A DNA stretch of 64,000 nucleotides from Bemisia tabaci (taxonomy: Eukaryota; Arthropoda; Insecta; Hemiptera; Aleyrodidae), in the NCBI RefSeq assembly GCF_918797505.1, contig NC_092793.1, forward strand, positions 69,683,660 through 69,747,659, written 5' to 3'. Shown here piece after piece: positions 34,964-45,782 of this stretch; position 1 is the stretch's first letter, and each line of letters opens with the position of its first letter. The translations under genes were made by a program, and so were the position numbers. The notes beneath the pieces are model-generated. The model did not search any database and was not told where the DNA came from. It saw only the letters and a list, made by a program, of their open reading frames with translations.

Positions 34964-35815
34964 GGACGTATTTCTACCAAACAGAACTAGAGTAGAGTCT
35001 CGATCAGCCGCGATAATTGGGACCGGAGATACCGCGGATAATCGAAGATCACGGATAATCGAAAATCGCGGATAATCGAAAAGCGCGGATTATCAAAAAT
35101 CGCGGATAACCGAAAATCGCGGATAATCGAAAATCGCGGATAATCCGAATCTACGCAAGACGGCCGGAAAATGTCATCGGAAAGACCGTATTTTAAAGGA
35201 ATCAGTAAAGACACTTACCATGCACTAAAAAAGAATATAATTATTAACTAAGAATCAGGTTTTCCCAAGAGTTGAAAGTGCTACGACCCTTTTCTACCTT
35301 CATTTTTAACACTCGGGTGACGATGGAAGCCTGCACGTGCGCGCACAAATAGAAAGATGGTTTTTCCAAAGAGGAGAGGAATGACCCCGAATTTCTCCGG
35401 AAAAATGTTCTCTCTCGAAAAATTAAAAAAAATCAAGTCCGCTCCACAGACCGCGGATAATCGAGACTCTACTGTATGTGCGGGTGTGAAAGATTGGGTG
35501 TGCTCGTTAATTCTCGGACGGTAAGAATGCATGGGAATAGTAAAGCGCACCAGTGACGTCAGCGGCAACGAAACAGTCTCCTCTGTCGCCCTTTTTCCGC
35601 TTTAACTCATGAGCCCTTTTCACAACGCTCTTTTGCCATGCCCACGGCTCATGAGTCCTGCAATCAGTTGGCACATAGTTCTACTTGCTGAATTTAAAAT
35701 CCGGCTTTTCTATTTCACCAAAATGAATCACGCCCACCGACCACATCGTTCTATCCACCTCGCCACGAGCACACCCCATCTTTGCCTCACAGTTCTGTTT
35801 GGTAGAAATACGTCC
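34964..35815. mobile_element. Family A long-class MITE expanded by a nested insertion
   Basis: Ends GGACGTATTTCTACC / GGTAGAAATACGTCC with flanks AATC and AATT. Removing the nested 485-base element at 34990-35474 restores a ~365-base family A element with the usual GGGTGTGCTCGTTA and GCCATGCCCACGGC motifs. Confidence 0.85.
34990..35474. mobile_element. Pogo-like MITE with 17-bp tandem repeats, TA duplication
   Basis: The right terminus reads CGGATAATCGAGACTCTACTG, and the left end GAGTAGAGTCTCGAT is its inverse. Flanked by TA (34988-34989, 35475-35476), splitting the family A sequence AGAACTATGTGCGGG. From ~35036 to 35150 a 17-base unit of type GATAATCGAAAATCGCG is repeated about seven times. 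CAGTAGAGTCTCG-type ends with TA duplication are typical of the pogo group of Tc1/mariner; the assignment is inference. Confidence 0.75.
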
Positions 35816-36104
35816 AATTGAGGGGCTTAAGGGACAAGGCGCATACGTGCAGTTCTTGAAAAAATTGAGATTTCAATGTTTTCAAGTACAATTAGTCCTA
35901 ATGCATATTCTGTGGAAAATTCGCTCGCAAATTCCAATTTTTAAGCATCAAAAAGTCAGTTTGAGCATTCTTTCCGCCATATTGATCCATGTAATTTCGA
36001 AACTTCAAACACGTATTTCTCGAAATAGCAAAAACTGCACTTATACGTCTTGTCCTCCAAGCCCCTCAATTTGTAGAATTTACGAATGAGCCTCACAGTA
36101 CTGT

Positions 36105-36225
36105 TGGCTGATTACTGAAATTGACATACAAAACGATGGACCAAGCGACAACCAAAGGGAAAACGGAGCAATCCCATGGTGGAAGCAGGAGGTTGCGATG
36201 AACGACACGGTTAAACATTTCCGTG
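36105..36225 (+). mobile_element. Family B left-end fragment
   Basis: GTTGGCTGATTACTGAAATTG continues with B-like GACAACCAAAGG and GCAATCCCATGGTGG, then stops. Diverged and truncated. Confidence 0.6.
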
Positions 36226-36260
36226 TTTAGTGTTACTTTATGTTACACTTTGTGTGTCAG

Positions 36261-36556
36261 ATCAACCCAAAGGACTTGGTCGCTCGACGCAATTTTGCGT
36301 TACATCGACCCAAACCGTAAATTGCTCTGGGACATCGGGATATGAAGAAAGCTTCCTGCCGAACTTATGTACTCTTAATTTCCTGCCCATAGTCAGAGGT
36401 TGTGACTATCGAGTGGCTAGCACACTAGATTACCACCAAAGCGATCCTGGTTTAATGGTGTTGGCTGCCGTGGAAAAAACATTTTATTATATGTCAAAAA
36501 GACAAAATTGCAGTCAGAAATATGATCCTAATTTAGCTAAATTTTCAACCCTGTAG
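36261..36556 (+). CDS. Possible terminal coding exon, unknown product
   Basis: An open stretch of ~98 codons follows an acceptor-like site (tttgtgtgtcag, ending 36260) and ends at TAG 36554-36556. A poly(A) signal AATAAA lies at 36651-36656. The predicted peptide contains six cysteines and a balanced composition (for example PNLCTLNFLPIVRGCDYRV), unlike the low-complexity frames elsewhere. I recognise no domain. It sits just right of a truncated family B copy (36105-36225). It could be the last exon of an unseen gene, a decayed retrocopy, or chance. Neither an upstream exon nor expression evidence is available. Confidence 0.25.
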
Positions 36557-36789
36557 CGGGACACGATTTATTTTCTATTTTAAGTCTTTAAGTTTGTTCA
36601 AAGTAATTCTTATACCGTGGAAGCCTAGCGGCATAAACTAAATAAAGCGCACGTCCTTTCCCTCTTACTTCTGATTCTTGTCAAACATGAATAAAATATA
36701 AATGCTGCGTCATCGATGCTTTTCAATGCCGATCGGCAAACTTCGTAGCTTGACTTATCCCATGGTCACCAAATTGTGGTAAATACTCA

Positions 36790-37018
36790 CACTGGAAACA
36801 AAAACACATTGAATCTAGAGTCCAGACTCTTGAAAACATCGACAAGAAAAAATACTCTTGATTCGATCAGATTTAAGCTTAAATCAAGAAGCAAGCCTCT
36901 TAGTTTGAGCGGATTTCCCTTTGATTTAAACTTAAATCTGATTGAATCAAGAGTCATTTTTCTTTTCAATGTTTTCAAGAGTCTGGACTCTAGATCCAAT
37001 GTGTCTTTTTTTCCAGTG
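36790..37018. mobile_element. Family E MITE
   Basis: CACTGGAAA...ATCTAGAGTCCAGACTCTTG at the left, mirrored by CAAGAGTCTGGACTCTAGAT...TTTCCAGTG at the right. The inner arms with TCAGATTTAAGCTTAAATC make almost the whole element palindromic. Confidence 0.8.
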
Positions 37019-37024
37019 CACGTC

Positions 37025-37980
37025 AAGAAGACAAATGAACGGCTAACTACAGAATACATGCATGAGGACACCCACTTCCTGAAATGATTTGATGAATATG
37101 AGAGTATTTATTATTTTTGTTCTTATATAAATATGGTCTAGAGTACACGGATGATTACATTTTTATCACAATTTTAGAACATTTGTAAATGTTGGTAAAA
37201 CCTTGGTGAACTTCTGAGAAGGTCTGATTTTCAAGCATGCAAAAGAGAATCCTTTTAAAATAGCTGGAGATTTGATTTTTACATCAAGCGTTATTTTAAA
37301 AGAGCTTGGATATAACAGTAAATAATATAGCGTGAACATTTACCATTCACACATTTTTCTATGGATGAAAGTTATACTCGCTAGTCAGTTGGAGGAAATC
37401 ATCTTTAAGATAGGACCGCTGCACATCACTTCAAAAGATAGCGACTTTCGAGTTACTTTCACCGATTTCCTGTGTGCCTTGCTCTGTATGAGAGTACAGT
37501 ACGAGGATCTGAGTTGAGAGAAGGGGTCACTCGTCCAGTTCCTCGAAGCGATCGTAAATCGAAAAAATGCAATGAGGATAATAATCCATGAGAGCAAACC
37601 ATCACTAAGGCAAGAGTATAAGATAAAGTCATCAAAGTGAATAGTGACACGACGCCATCTAGAGGAGACTTGAACGAATGGATAGGAAAGTAAAACGTGA
37701 AACCTCCCGGGGATCAAGTTGTTAGACCACCACTTGACTAAAGGACTTGTCGTCATGTCTATTTCACTCGTCCGCATTTTTGTGTGCTCAGCATATCAAA
37801 TAAGCTAAGTGAGCTAGGTCAGGAACATACCGGTCAGGATCAGGTGGCATCACGTCAATGATGCTACCTGCGGAATAGGACTGCGTTTCGCGTGAGCAGT
37901 TAAGCTTCATTGGTCATGTTCCAACTTATGCGCCATCCATCGTAAATCAGGTTATTAGTGTTCCTATCTCTGTGTCCAGA
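37025..37980. other. Non-coding, nothing firm
   Basis: A 130-codon minus-strand frame (37777-37385) has fairly balanced composition but no recognised domain. No repeat family noted. Confidence 0.35.
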
Positions 37981-38121
37981 GGCGGATCCAGCAATTTGGC
38001 AACACGGAATTTCCTCCATTTATATCGATTCTTGTGGGAGCACCCGACCTCTCCAAGAATCGATACATTTCTATATGTTTAAATGGCGAAAAGACAATAT
38101 TGCCACTTTGCTGGATCCGCC
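37981..38121. mobile_element. Small MITE with GGCGGATCCAGCAA ends
   Basis: GGCGGATCCAGCAATTTGGC at the left, GCCACTTTGCTGGATCCGCC at the right. Inner arms share ATCGATTCTTG / CAAGAATCGAT. 141 bases, mostly palindromic. Confidence 0.7.
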
Positions 38122-38522
38122 GATGTAATCTTCGGCTCAATTTGTTTCATTATTATTAATAATAATTACTGACCTTGCATTAACGAAATGAATTCCGCAA
38201 TTTAGGCATTCTGAAGAAATTTTTGCATCTTGCGATCACCTGACGAAGTTCTTAAGAAACTCCTCCAGCGATTTATTTGAATGTATTATTTCACCCGTAA
38301 CTGATACATTCAATTCTAATTTATGGTTAATTGAGAATTTAAAGAATCAAATCGAAAGACATTTGATCAATCGTTGATAACTCGATTAATTAATCGCCAA
38401 GCGAAAAACTCTGAGAGGGTGTGATGAGTACAAAAATATTTTTTTTATCTCACTTTTAACGGAAATGCCCGTGGGTACTCCGATGGTAATTGCAACAATA
38501 AGATCTCAACTCCGGCTCAATT

Positions 38523-38644
38523 GGACTATTTCTGCCAAACAGAACTATTGTGCATCATGGCGTGAGCCTTGTTATGCATACATTTTTATGGATCTCAGGG
38601 CTCATGTCTTAATGCACATAGTTCCGTTTGGCAGAAATACATCC
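38523..38644. mobile_element. Family A MITE, 122-bp class, AATT duplication
   Basis: Ends GGACTATTTCTGCC / GGCAGAAATACATCC, exact AATT flanks (38519-38522, 38645-38648), inner GTGAGCC / GGGCTCATG palindrome. Confidence 0.88.
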
Positions 38645-38745
38645 AATTCATCGGGTTGGATCACCGAGCACAGCAAGAGACGGTTCAACGCACCGCGGAG
38701 TTCCTCGCCAGTTCCTAAACGTCGGAAAGTGCTCTTTTAAGAAGT

Positions 38746-38821
38746 GGACGTATTTATACTGAAAGGAATTATGTGCATAGGGGTTGGATGTAACATAGTT
38801 CCTTTTAGCATATGAACGTCC
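38746..38821. mobile_element. Family A MITE, 76-bp class
   Basis: GGACGTATTTATACTG at the left, AGCATATGAACGTCC at the right, with AATTATGTGCAT / ACATAGTTCC inside. Flanks do not match, so the duplication has decayed or the ends recombined. Confidence 0.7.
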
Positions 38822-39353
38822 ATTTGAGCGAGCTATTTTTGGGAGGACTCGTGCGAGAAGGCCAAAAATAGCGAAAGAGGATTCCGTAATTAAGCGGCTC
38901 ACGTAGGGCAAGAACACGATTCCCGAGCCGAGTGCTCGGGTTAGCGTCGTTACCTGACTTATGCCGGGCGCAACGCTGATTGTGCGAATTTCGGCCGTAA
39001 AATGTCTATTTTCCGAGTTATTTGACGGCGGTGGCACGATGGAATCCGGCGGAGCGAACTCGTTTGTCATCGATATACATGACCCATTGTTGCCACGAGC
39101 GATGAAAACCGTTGATCTCGTCAATGCCTCTATCTTTTGAGGCTCCAGGCCCTCGCGTGATCCGAAAACTTGACGCGGAAATGCAGTCATGTATCCTTAA
39201 TTCAAAAGTCATCGGGAGGGGGGGCGTCGGCTTTAACCCCTTTTTTAGCCTTTAAGGCGATATTCTCCAGTTTTCGTAACACGGATTCTTATCAACTGAT
39301 AATTTCAATTGTAAGATGACCTTTGGGGCCGTTCCTAAAATATCTGACGCTTT

Positions 39354-39371
39354 GGGGGGGGGGGGGGGGGT
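39354..39371 (+). repeat. ~18-base G run
   Basis: A homopolymer of G between AT-rich flanks. Similar shorter runs are at about 17019, 43541 and 43747. Length may be unreliable in an assembly. Confidence 0.7.
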
Positions 39372-39568
39372 TGAAGTGAGCTTTACGTCATTTTGTCGGA
39401 GGATTACGTCAGAAAACCGTGAAGAGCCGAGAGGGGAGTCGAGAAATCACAAATTTAGTGCTAGGCAACAATAAAATACACTAAAATACAAAAAACAAAT
39501 GGGTATACAAGGCTAGAGGAGACATAAAACAACCAGGACGTGTGTTACGTGTGTGTTTAGTGTTAGGA

Positions 39569-40107
39569 AGCGTTCATAAATCACGTAGTTTTTCGGCATT
39601 TTTATCTCCTCCCCAGCCCCTCACCTTCGTAACATGCAGGCACAGGGTCGAGCGAATGTAAGAAATTAATGGACAATGGGCTGGAGTGCGCAAAAGATTT
39701 GGAGACTTAAACGCAACGTGAAGAAAGTAAGCAAAATTCCGCAGCTAACATGAGGGCGTTCATAAGTTACGTAACGCACTTTTCCGGCATTTTGGACCCC
39801 CTTAACCCCGGATCCCCATAATATTTACGTATCGCTTGATGGACTTCCTCCCCCTGAAAATTCCAAATATCGTAGGAAACTGTTGTATATATAACTGGAT
39901 AAAATTTGAAGTAATTTTTATAATGATATTAGTGTGACAAATAGCATCAAAGAAATGAAAATGATACATTTTGGATTTTGCGTATTTTTTCCAACAGAGT
40001 AAGTTGTGTAACGCTGACACTGAACCCCTGCCCCCTCCTTTGCAAATAAGGCCCTCTCTTACCTCCCTCTCCACCATAGAGGATTAAGTAATTTATGAAC
40101 GCTCCCT
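39569..40107. mobile_element. GCGTTCATAA-ended repeats (one solo end, one complete element)
   Basis: 39753-40107 has inverted ends AGGGCGTTCATAAGTTACG / ATTTATGAACGCTCCCT. A further solo end, GCGTTCATAAATCACGTAG, lies at 39569. This terminus type is common in insect MITEs. The interior has pyrimidine-rich parts and no coding capacity. Confidence 0.65.
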
Positions 40108-40446
40108 TACTTGTTTTACGAATGACCCTTTTGGATTTTCGGTTAGTATGCAGAGCTTTGCTAAACTTGCTCAATAAAGTAACTTGTTTAATAGCTGCAT
40201 TAAATTAACTTTACATGAGAAGCATAGTTAATTACTTTTTTCCCTACCTGCTCAAGCTAAAATGAAAGGATGAATGTAAAAGTAACTTTAAACATAAAAA
40301 GCAAATATTAAAGTTGGAGTAAAAAAGTGTGTGGATTTTTAATCAAAACAAAATACAAGAAATCCTGTCCTCTGAAAAGCTTTTAACCTCAAGTTCGTCG
40401 CCAGAGTTGAAAAAAACAACCCTCAAACTCCACTGTTTGGAGGAAT

Positions 40447-40668
40447 CATTGGAAAAATGTCGCTTGGATCTAGAGTCCAGACTCTTAAAAACATTGGCAA
40501 GAATTACTTTTGATTTAATCGCAGTTTTGCTTACCTCCAGAACCAAGCCTCTTAATTTAAGCGAACTTCCTTTTGATTCAAGCAAAAATATGTTTGAATC
40601 AAAAGTATTTTTCCTTGTCATTGTTTTCAAAAGTCTGGACTCTAGATCCAAGCGACTTTTTTCCAGTG
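40447..40668. mobile_element. Family E MITE, diverged copy
   Basis: CATTGGAAAAATGTCGCTTG then ATCTAGAGTCCAGACTCTT; mirrored AGTCTGGACTCTAGATCC and TTTTTTCCAGTG. The inner palindrome differs from the other two copies. Confidence 0.75.
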
Positions 40669-41021
40669 ATCAGACGAGGAAGAGAGGAAAGGGACGAGAT
40701 TGTCTGCGTCAGTGGTGTGGGCGCGACCTTTTTCATTTGAAAGCAGAAGCGTGCTCACCAGCGTGTCGTAACATTGATAGTTAAGATCCTCAGTCCTCAG
40801 TGTGGTTGTTTCGCCGTATCGACTGTGACACACAAGCTGCGTCTAAAACAGCCTACGAATCGCGAGGAGTTCGAATTACCATAAGATCCTGGGTGTTTTA
40901 TGCAAACACGACATCGCGACAGATGGGCTGAACCCTATGCAAAGGGGAAATGAGGTTGCCAGACATGAGATATACCTTGAATAATTCCACCAGAGGGGTC
41001 TTGCTGGGGCAGCTAATAATT

Positions 41022-41276
41022 GAATCAGCCAGAACAAAAACACACCAACTCGAAAAAGTGAAAATAATCAAGACCTATACAAAACTGCACAGACGGTAGG
41101 AACTTAGTCTAAGAGAAAGATTTTTGGTGCTTAAAGACAAGTGCTTAAGGACACTTTATAGGTCCAAGTTGGAACAGATGCGTTAACTTCAATGATCCTT
41201 ATGAAACTGACTGTCTTCAATAAAAATTGAGAATTTTCAAGTTACCAAGTTGGTGTGTTTTCCGTCTCACTGATTC
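41022..41276. mobile_element. Family H MITE, AATT duplication
   Basis: Ends GAATCAGCCAGAAC and AAAACACACCAACTCG; right GGTGTGTTTTCCGTC and TCACTGATTC. Flanked by AATT (41018-41021, 41277-41280). Longer than the other copy by an internal ~60-base segment. Confidence 0.85.
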
Positions 41277-41760
41277 AATTTTAGGATTCGTCATTTACAA
41301 TGCAATGTCGTTTTCAGACGAATCTTTGAACCGCCTTAACTCGCAACTTTCGTGACAGTAACTCTAGGAAAATTCAAGTCACGAAAGCATCAAGAACCGC
41401 CTTGAGATATCGGTTTCAGCATTCACATTGGAGGCAAAATGTTTAAAAATAATTCATGTATCGAATAAAAGATACGAATCAAACATCGTGAATTTTTTTG
41501 AAAAAAAAATATGCAGCAGCTTCCGAATTTCACTTTAACTCCATCAAATGTTAATTTTAAGTACATCCTCAGGATATAAGTCTTTGGATAAAAAAAAACA
41601 AATTGATCACCATTGAATGTTTTAAAAAAGGGAGCAGAGTGTGAAGCGAGAAATTCGGACACGAACAGCGCAAATCGTGTCTTGGGGAGTGACTGGTACA
41701 GACTTCCCTGATGTGCTGAAGCTGATGTTGGGAAGACCTAAAATGCAAAAAGTCTCCATA

Positions 41761-42008
41761 CACTGAGAAAGAACTATGGTTATAATTACCATATTAGTGG
41801 TGTTAATATGCACTCTTAATTAGTAGTGGTCATAACAAACAATTGTGATATATTTACTGGAGCAATCGTAATTTTACAAGTGTGCGGTAGTAAAATTACC
41901 ATTTAATGGTAAAAATATCTCTATTGTTGGTTATTTCAACTAATAATTAAGAGTTCATATTGAACACCACTAATATATGGTAATTACAACCATAATTTTT
42001 TCTCAGTG
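41761..42008. mobile_element. MITE with CACTGAGAAA ends
   Basis: CACTGAGAAAGAACTATGG and TTATAATTACCATATTAG are mirrored by TATGGTAATTACAACC and TTTTTTCTCAGTG. The outer bases TA on both sides suggest a TA duplication. 248 bases, AT-rich, palindromic throughout. Confidence 0.8.
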
Positions 42009-42401
42009 TATTAAACTCCACTTCTCGCCTGCAACAGACCCATCTTAAAAAACGCGGAAAAATTTACGTGCGAGGAGAGTCATTATCTACAAATAAAATT
42101 TCCAAAAATCATTCACTAAATGTTTACAGTTACATTTTTCTACCTCAAGAGCGGATTTCCAATTGGAGGTGCCGGTTGACACTATCAGTCCAAGGCATTC
42201 CAACTAAAACATAAGTCGTATCGATTGGCATTCAACCACCCGGCAACTCTGCTATAAATGAAGGCAAGCACAGAGTTCATACAAGATAGCGCGTCTTTAA
42301 AATGCCACTTTGCAAAAACGCCCGACGATTTTTTCAGACCTAGATTCAGATCAGGTATAGGCGATAAGCGAAGCTGTGGGTTGCCGCGGACGTGCATAAT
42401 A

Positions 42402-42523
42402 GGACGTATTTCTATCAAACGGAACTATGTGAATTAAGATATGAGCCCTGAGACCCATAAGAATACATGCATTACAGGGCTCACGTCACAATGCACATAG
42501 TTCCGTTTGACAGAAATACGTCC
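42402..42523. mobile_element. Family A MITE, 122-bp class, AATA duplication
   Basis: GGACGTATTTCTATC / GACAGAAATACGTCC with exact AATA flanks (42398-42401, 42524-42527). Inner GAGCCCTGAGACC / CAGGGCTCACG palindrome, opposite orientation to most copies. Confidence 0.88.
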
Positions 42524-42839
42524 AATAGTACCTCCTGTTTTTCAATAAAATAGGGTCATACGTAGTTCAAGTTGGAGCCCTCATACCATTGCGACCCTTT
42601 AGCGAGTAAGCTGATACTGACAAATCGCCAGACCTTTTAAGCGGTTTCATTGTTCAGTGGTCGATGCCAACCGTTGCCATCGTCGTAAGATGTGAGTTTG
42701 CTTTCACTCCTGTTTTGATTCTTTTAGTGAGATTAATTCAGAACGATTTATTTCGTGCTGATACTAACAAACTCTAGGTCGAAATGCATGTCAAAAACTT
42801 TGCCGTCCAGCCACGACTCGGGTTGAGGTCCAGCGCGCT

Positions 42840-43395
42840 GCGAATTGAATTTGATGAACAAAACGATAGACCAAGAAGGCAAAGGGAAAACGAAGCGATC
42901 CTATTGGTGGAAGTGGACGGTTGCAATGGACGAAAGAGGTAGAGCCTAATGACAAACCCATGACCCTATGGTTAATCCCCATTAGCTATAACAAACGCAC
43001 CCGTTTCAACCAATAGGATACCTCAATTTTTCTGTCCATCGTTTTGTCTTTAAACTCCGTAATGGAGAATTTGCACGCAATTTTTTTATTGCTTCATCTG
43101 AAAGTGCCTAATGAGCTGAGTTCGCAATATTTTTCATAATTTTTTTCTGACATGGGAAATTGGAGAAAAATTGATTTAAAAGTGAGAAAATGTGCCGCCT
43201 TGTGACGTCATCTGGCGGCGTTTCCCATTTAAACACATGTATTTTAGCAGAATCGGTTATTTTGTCATATCTCCTCTAATAATTGCTCAATTTATGAATC
43301 AAGGGTATCTTCGTGTTCAGTTCACTCAGAGGATTCCACTTAAACAGGAAATTCATCAAATTTCAGACCCTTGCAAATTCTCCATTAGCCCGCAG
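42840..43395. mobile_element. Family B MITE split by a family L element
   Basis: The left part matches B (GACCAAGAAGGCAAAGGG, GATCCTATTGGTGGAAG, AACCAATAGGATACC). Its right end is interrupted by the L insertion at 43064 and resumes as TTAGCCCGCAG near 43385. The left terminal repeat is degenerate. Confidence 0.7.
43064..43383. mobile_element. Family L element inserted in a family B element
   Basis: A second copy of the element at 5340-5661, with the same ends and the same GTGACGTCATCTGGCGGC core. It interrupts the right terminus of the family B copy that starts near 42840; the B terminal AGCCCGC resumes at 43387. The AT flanking pattern is the same as in the other copy. Confidence 0.8.
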
Positions 43396-43956
43396 TCCGA
43401 ATAAATGGGGAACGGCCATTTCATCTAATAAATTGTGGCTAGATCCCAAAAGTCAGGGTCCGGCCACAACTAACCTCAACTTTTCTTTAGTTGCTGGTAT
43501 ACTTATACGACCCCAAGCGCTGTGAAATGTGGAAAGGGGATCAAGGGGGGGGGGGGAGATAAAAAATTGAAAAAAATATCTGAAAACACGGATTTTCCTC
43601 AAAGAGTGGTCGGAGGATTGTGATGTCTACGTTTCGGATTAACATTAAGGCGATGAAGCAGTGAAGCGAATATAGGTGCACTCGTGCGCTTATTGTCACA
43701 TGATCGCGCTCCACTCTCTAATCTGGGGCTACCGGGGCACCGGCAGGGGGGGGGGGGGGTGAAAGGGGGGAGTAGGGGCCGAATAGGACCGCGTCCAGAC
43801 CGTCCCAAATAGACCGAGGAGGCGCTTTGCGCGTCACCGATCCACGACCGCACTAGCACTGCATCGATTAGCCGCTCACTTTAGTCCGCGATCCCAGAAT
43901 ACCCACCATTGCCGATATTCCTAATTCGTCATTATTCGAGGCTATGGGTACAGGAG

Positions 43957-44200
43957 CACTTGAAGAAAAAACACATTGGATCTAGAGTCCAGACTCTTAA
44001 AAACATCGACAAGAAAAAATACTCTTGATTCAATCGGATTTAAGCTTAAATCAAGAACCAAGCCTCTTAATTTGAGCGGATTTCCTTTTGATTAAGCAAA
44101 AATCTGATTGAATCAAGAGTATTTTTTCTTGTCAATGTTTTCAAGAGTCTGGACTGTAGAAGTGTAGATCCAATGTGTTTTTTTTTTTTTTTTTCCAGTG
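43957..44200. mobile_element. Family E MITE, AGGAR flanks
   Basis: CACTTGAAG...CATTGGATCTAGAGTCC at the left, TCCAATGTG and a T-run ending TTTCCAGTG at the right. Flanking AGGAG / AGGAA agree at four of five bases, suggesting a 5-bp duplication. CAC ends with 5-bp duplications occur in Transib elements; weak assignment. Confidence 0.75.
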
Positions 44201-44962
44201 AGGAAAACCCCCTAAAAATGTGACCAAAATAACGGCTCTTCGGATCCGCTCAAGGGTGCAAAAAGTTCTTTAGTGTACGCTTTCGCCGGTTGACAAATAT
44301 TTTTCCTACACACTGTTATACAATACGCTCGGAGTAGTTCCGGCAAAAATATTTCCGCGTTCCCGGTAATTTTAACAAAAATACGCCGTCGAAATAAATT
44401 TAACAAAAAAATATATGTATTCCCGATAATTCCAACAAAACATTAACGCATCTGCAGTTATATACTCAAAACTCAATGCGTGAGCGATAATTTATGCGAT
44501 GTTATCAAAATCAAAGCACTTGCAGAGTTTTTTGCCAAAAAGATGCACCTCTCATAAATTTTAATTCGCTGACGTCGCGAATTCACATCAGAAAGAGCGT
44601 CCATCATATTTAGCGCCTTCAACATCGTAGGAATACTTCAAACTGTGCGCCGTTACGCGTATATTTAACGTATCATGTTTAGCGCCTTCAACATCGTATG
44701 AATACTTCAAACGCTACACCATGTCACATATTTGACTTGCAAATTGCCTACACTGTGCCTGCCGAAGTGCACACCGTGTTTTGAGCCTTGCGCTGTAAAC
44801 CGTTTAGCCTCGATTCACGATCGGGCGATGGAGCAAATTCTCCACTAGGGCCAAATTTTGTTGGTCCTTCCACCGTGCTTAAATTTAATTAGGTAGATCT
44901 CTACTGCACCCAAGTCCGGCTCAGTACCTCTGATTGGCCGTCTTCCTTTTGTCCTGTGTGTC

Positions 44963-44997
44963 TATAGCTTTGTCTATCAGTTTCAATAATGAACCCG
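44963..44997 (+). mobile_element. Family B right-end scrap
   Basis: TATAGCTTTGTCTATCAGTT followed by TCAATAAT matches the last ~30 bases of family B; nothing else of the element remains. Confidence 0.6.
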
Positions 44998-45059
44998 GAG
45001 ACGGCCATTATCGAGACCGAATTTTTCCCGAAGCCTTGTAATGAGGCGCCTGGATTTAA

Positions 45060-45480
45060 TAGGTTAATCGGCGGCTCTCGTGAACAGGAGCAGATAAGGT
45101 GAACGCTCGGTTCTAATCCGTGGTCCACGTCCACGGCTGCGGTCGGGTCGCTCGTTGGCTCGTCCTGATCTCGGATCAAGAGCGATAACGCTGCGACGCG
45201 ACGCGCGGTAATCTGGGGCACCGCGCGCGCGCGCGCGGGAAAAGTCCCTTTTAATCGCGCCATCGCCCACTCTCCCGCTAAACGCCCTAGTCGGGGCCGG
45301 GCCGGGCGTGCTCCGAAAAAAATTCTCGCCCGGAGAAATCGGCGCTCACGGCAACGTCCAGCGTTAATTTCGGGGCGGGGAGGGGGATTCAACCTATTTT
45401 TCCCGCGCGTCCTTACCCGGCGCCGAGCGATATTTTGACGCTGCAAGTGCCTCCGTTGCCAAGCGAATAAATGGCCTCTT
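45060..45480. other. CpG-rich island
   Basis: The most CpG-dense stretch of the window, with a (CG)n run at about 45222-45237. The long minus-strand frame across it (45494-44901) is Arg/Ala-rich and crosses a transposon scrap, so I do not call it a gene. Candidate promoter or captured host sequence. Confidence 0.4.
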
Positions 45481-45660
45481 CCAACGTCGCTCATGAAAGT
45501 TCAATGCACTTCAAAGTCAAACTTGAGAGACTCATCAAAGCTATGCGACGCTCTAACTCTCACAGAGCATAGGTTAAAATTTCTAATTCAGCAGCCCGTG
45601 ACATCGTGACAATGGTGATATCAAACACATAGGAGAAAAAACGGGAAACAAGGCTGAAAT

Positions 45661-45782
45661 GGACGTATTTCTGTCAAACGGAACTATGTGCATTTTGACG
45701 CGAGCCCTGTAATGCATATATTCTCATGGGTCTCAGGACTCATGTCTTAAAGCACATAGTTCTGTTTGATAGAAATACGTCC
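45661..45782. mobile_element. Family A MITE, 122-bp class, AAAT duplication
   Basis: GGACGTATTTCTGTC / GATAGAAATACGTCC with exact AAAT flanks (45657-45660, 45783-45786). Just outside it, GAAAAAACGGGAAACAAGGC (45633) is mirrored by GCCTTGTTTCCCGTTTTTTC (45797), so the MITE sits inside an older palindrome. A related sequence occurs at 51037-51055 and 51223-51250. Confidence 0.88.

Noticed and set aside
36787..37087. Overlapping open frames on both strands with nearly identical peptides
   Set aside because: They arise from the palindromic family E element, in which both strands encode the same sequence.
38648..39190. 180-codon minus-strand frame
   Set aside because: It runs through a family A MITE and has no recognisable domain or splice context.
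44901..45494. 197-codon minus-strand frame
   Set aside because: It is Arg/Ala-rich because of CpG content and crosses a family B transposon scrap and an inverted-repeat arm.
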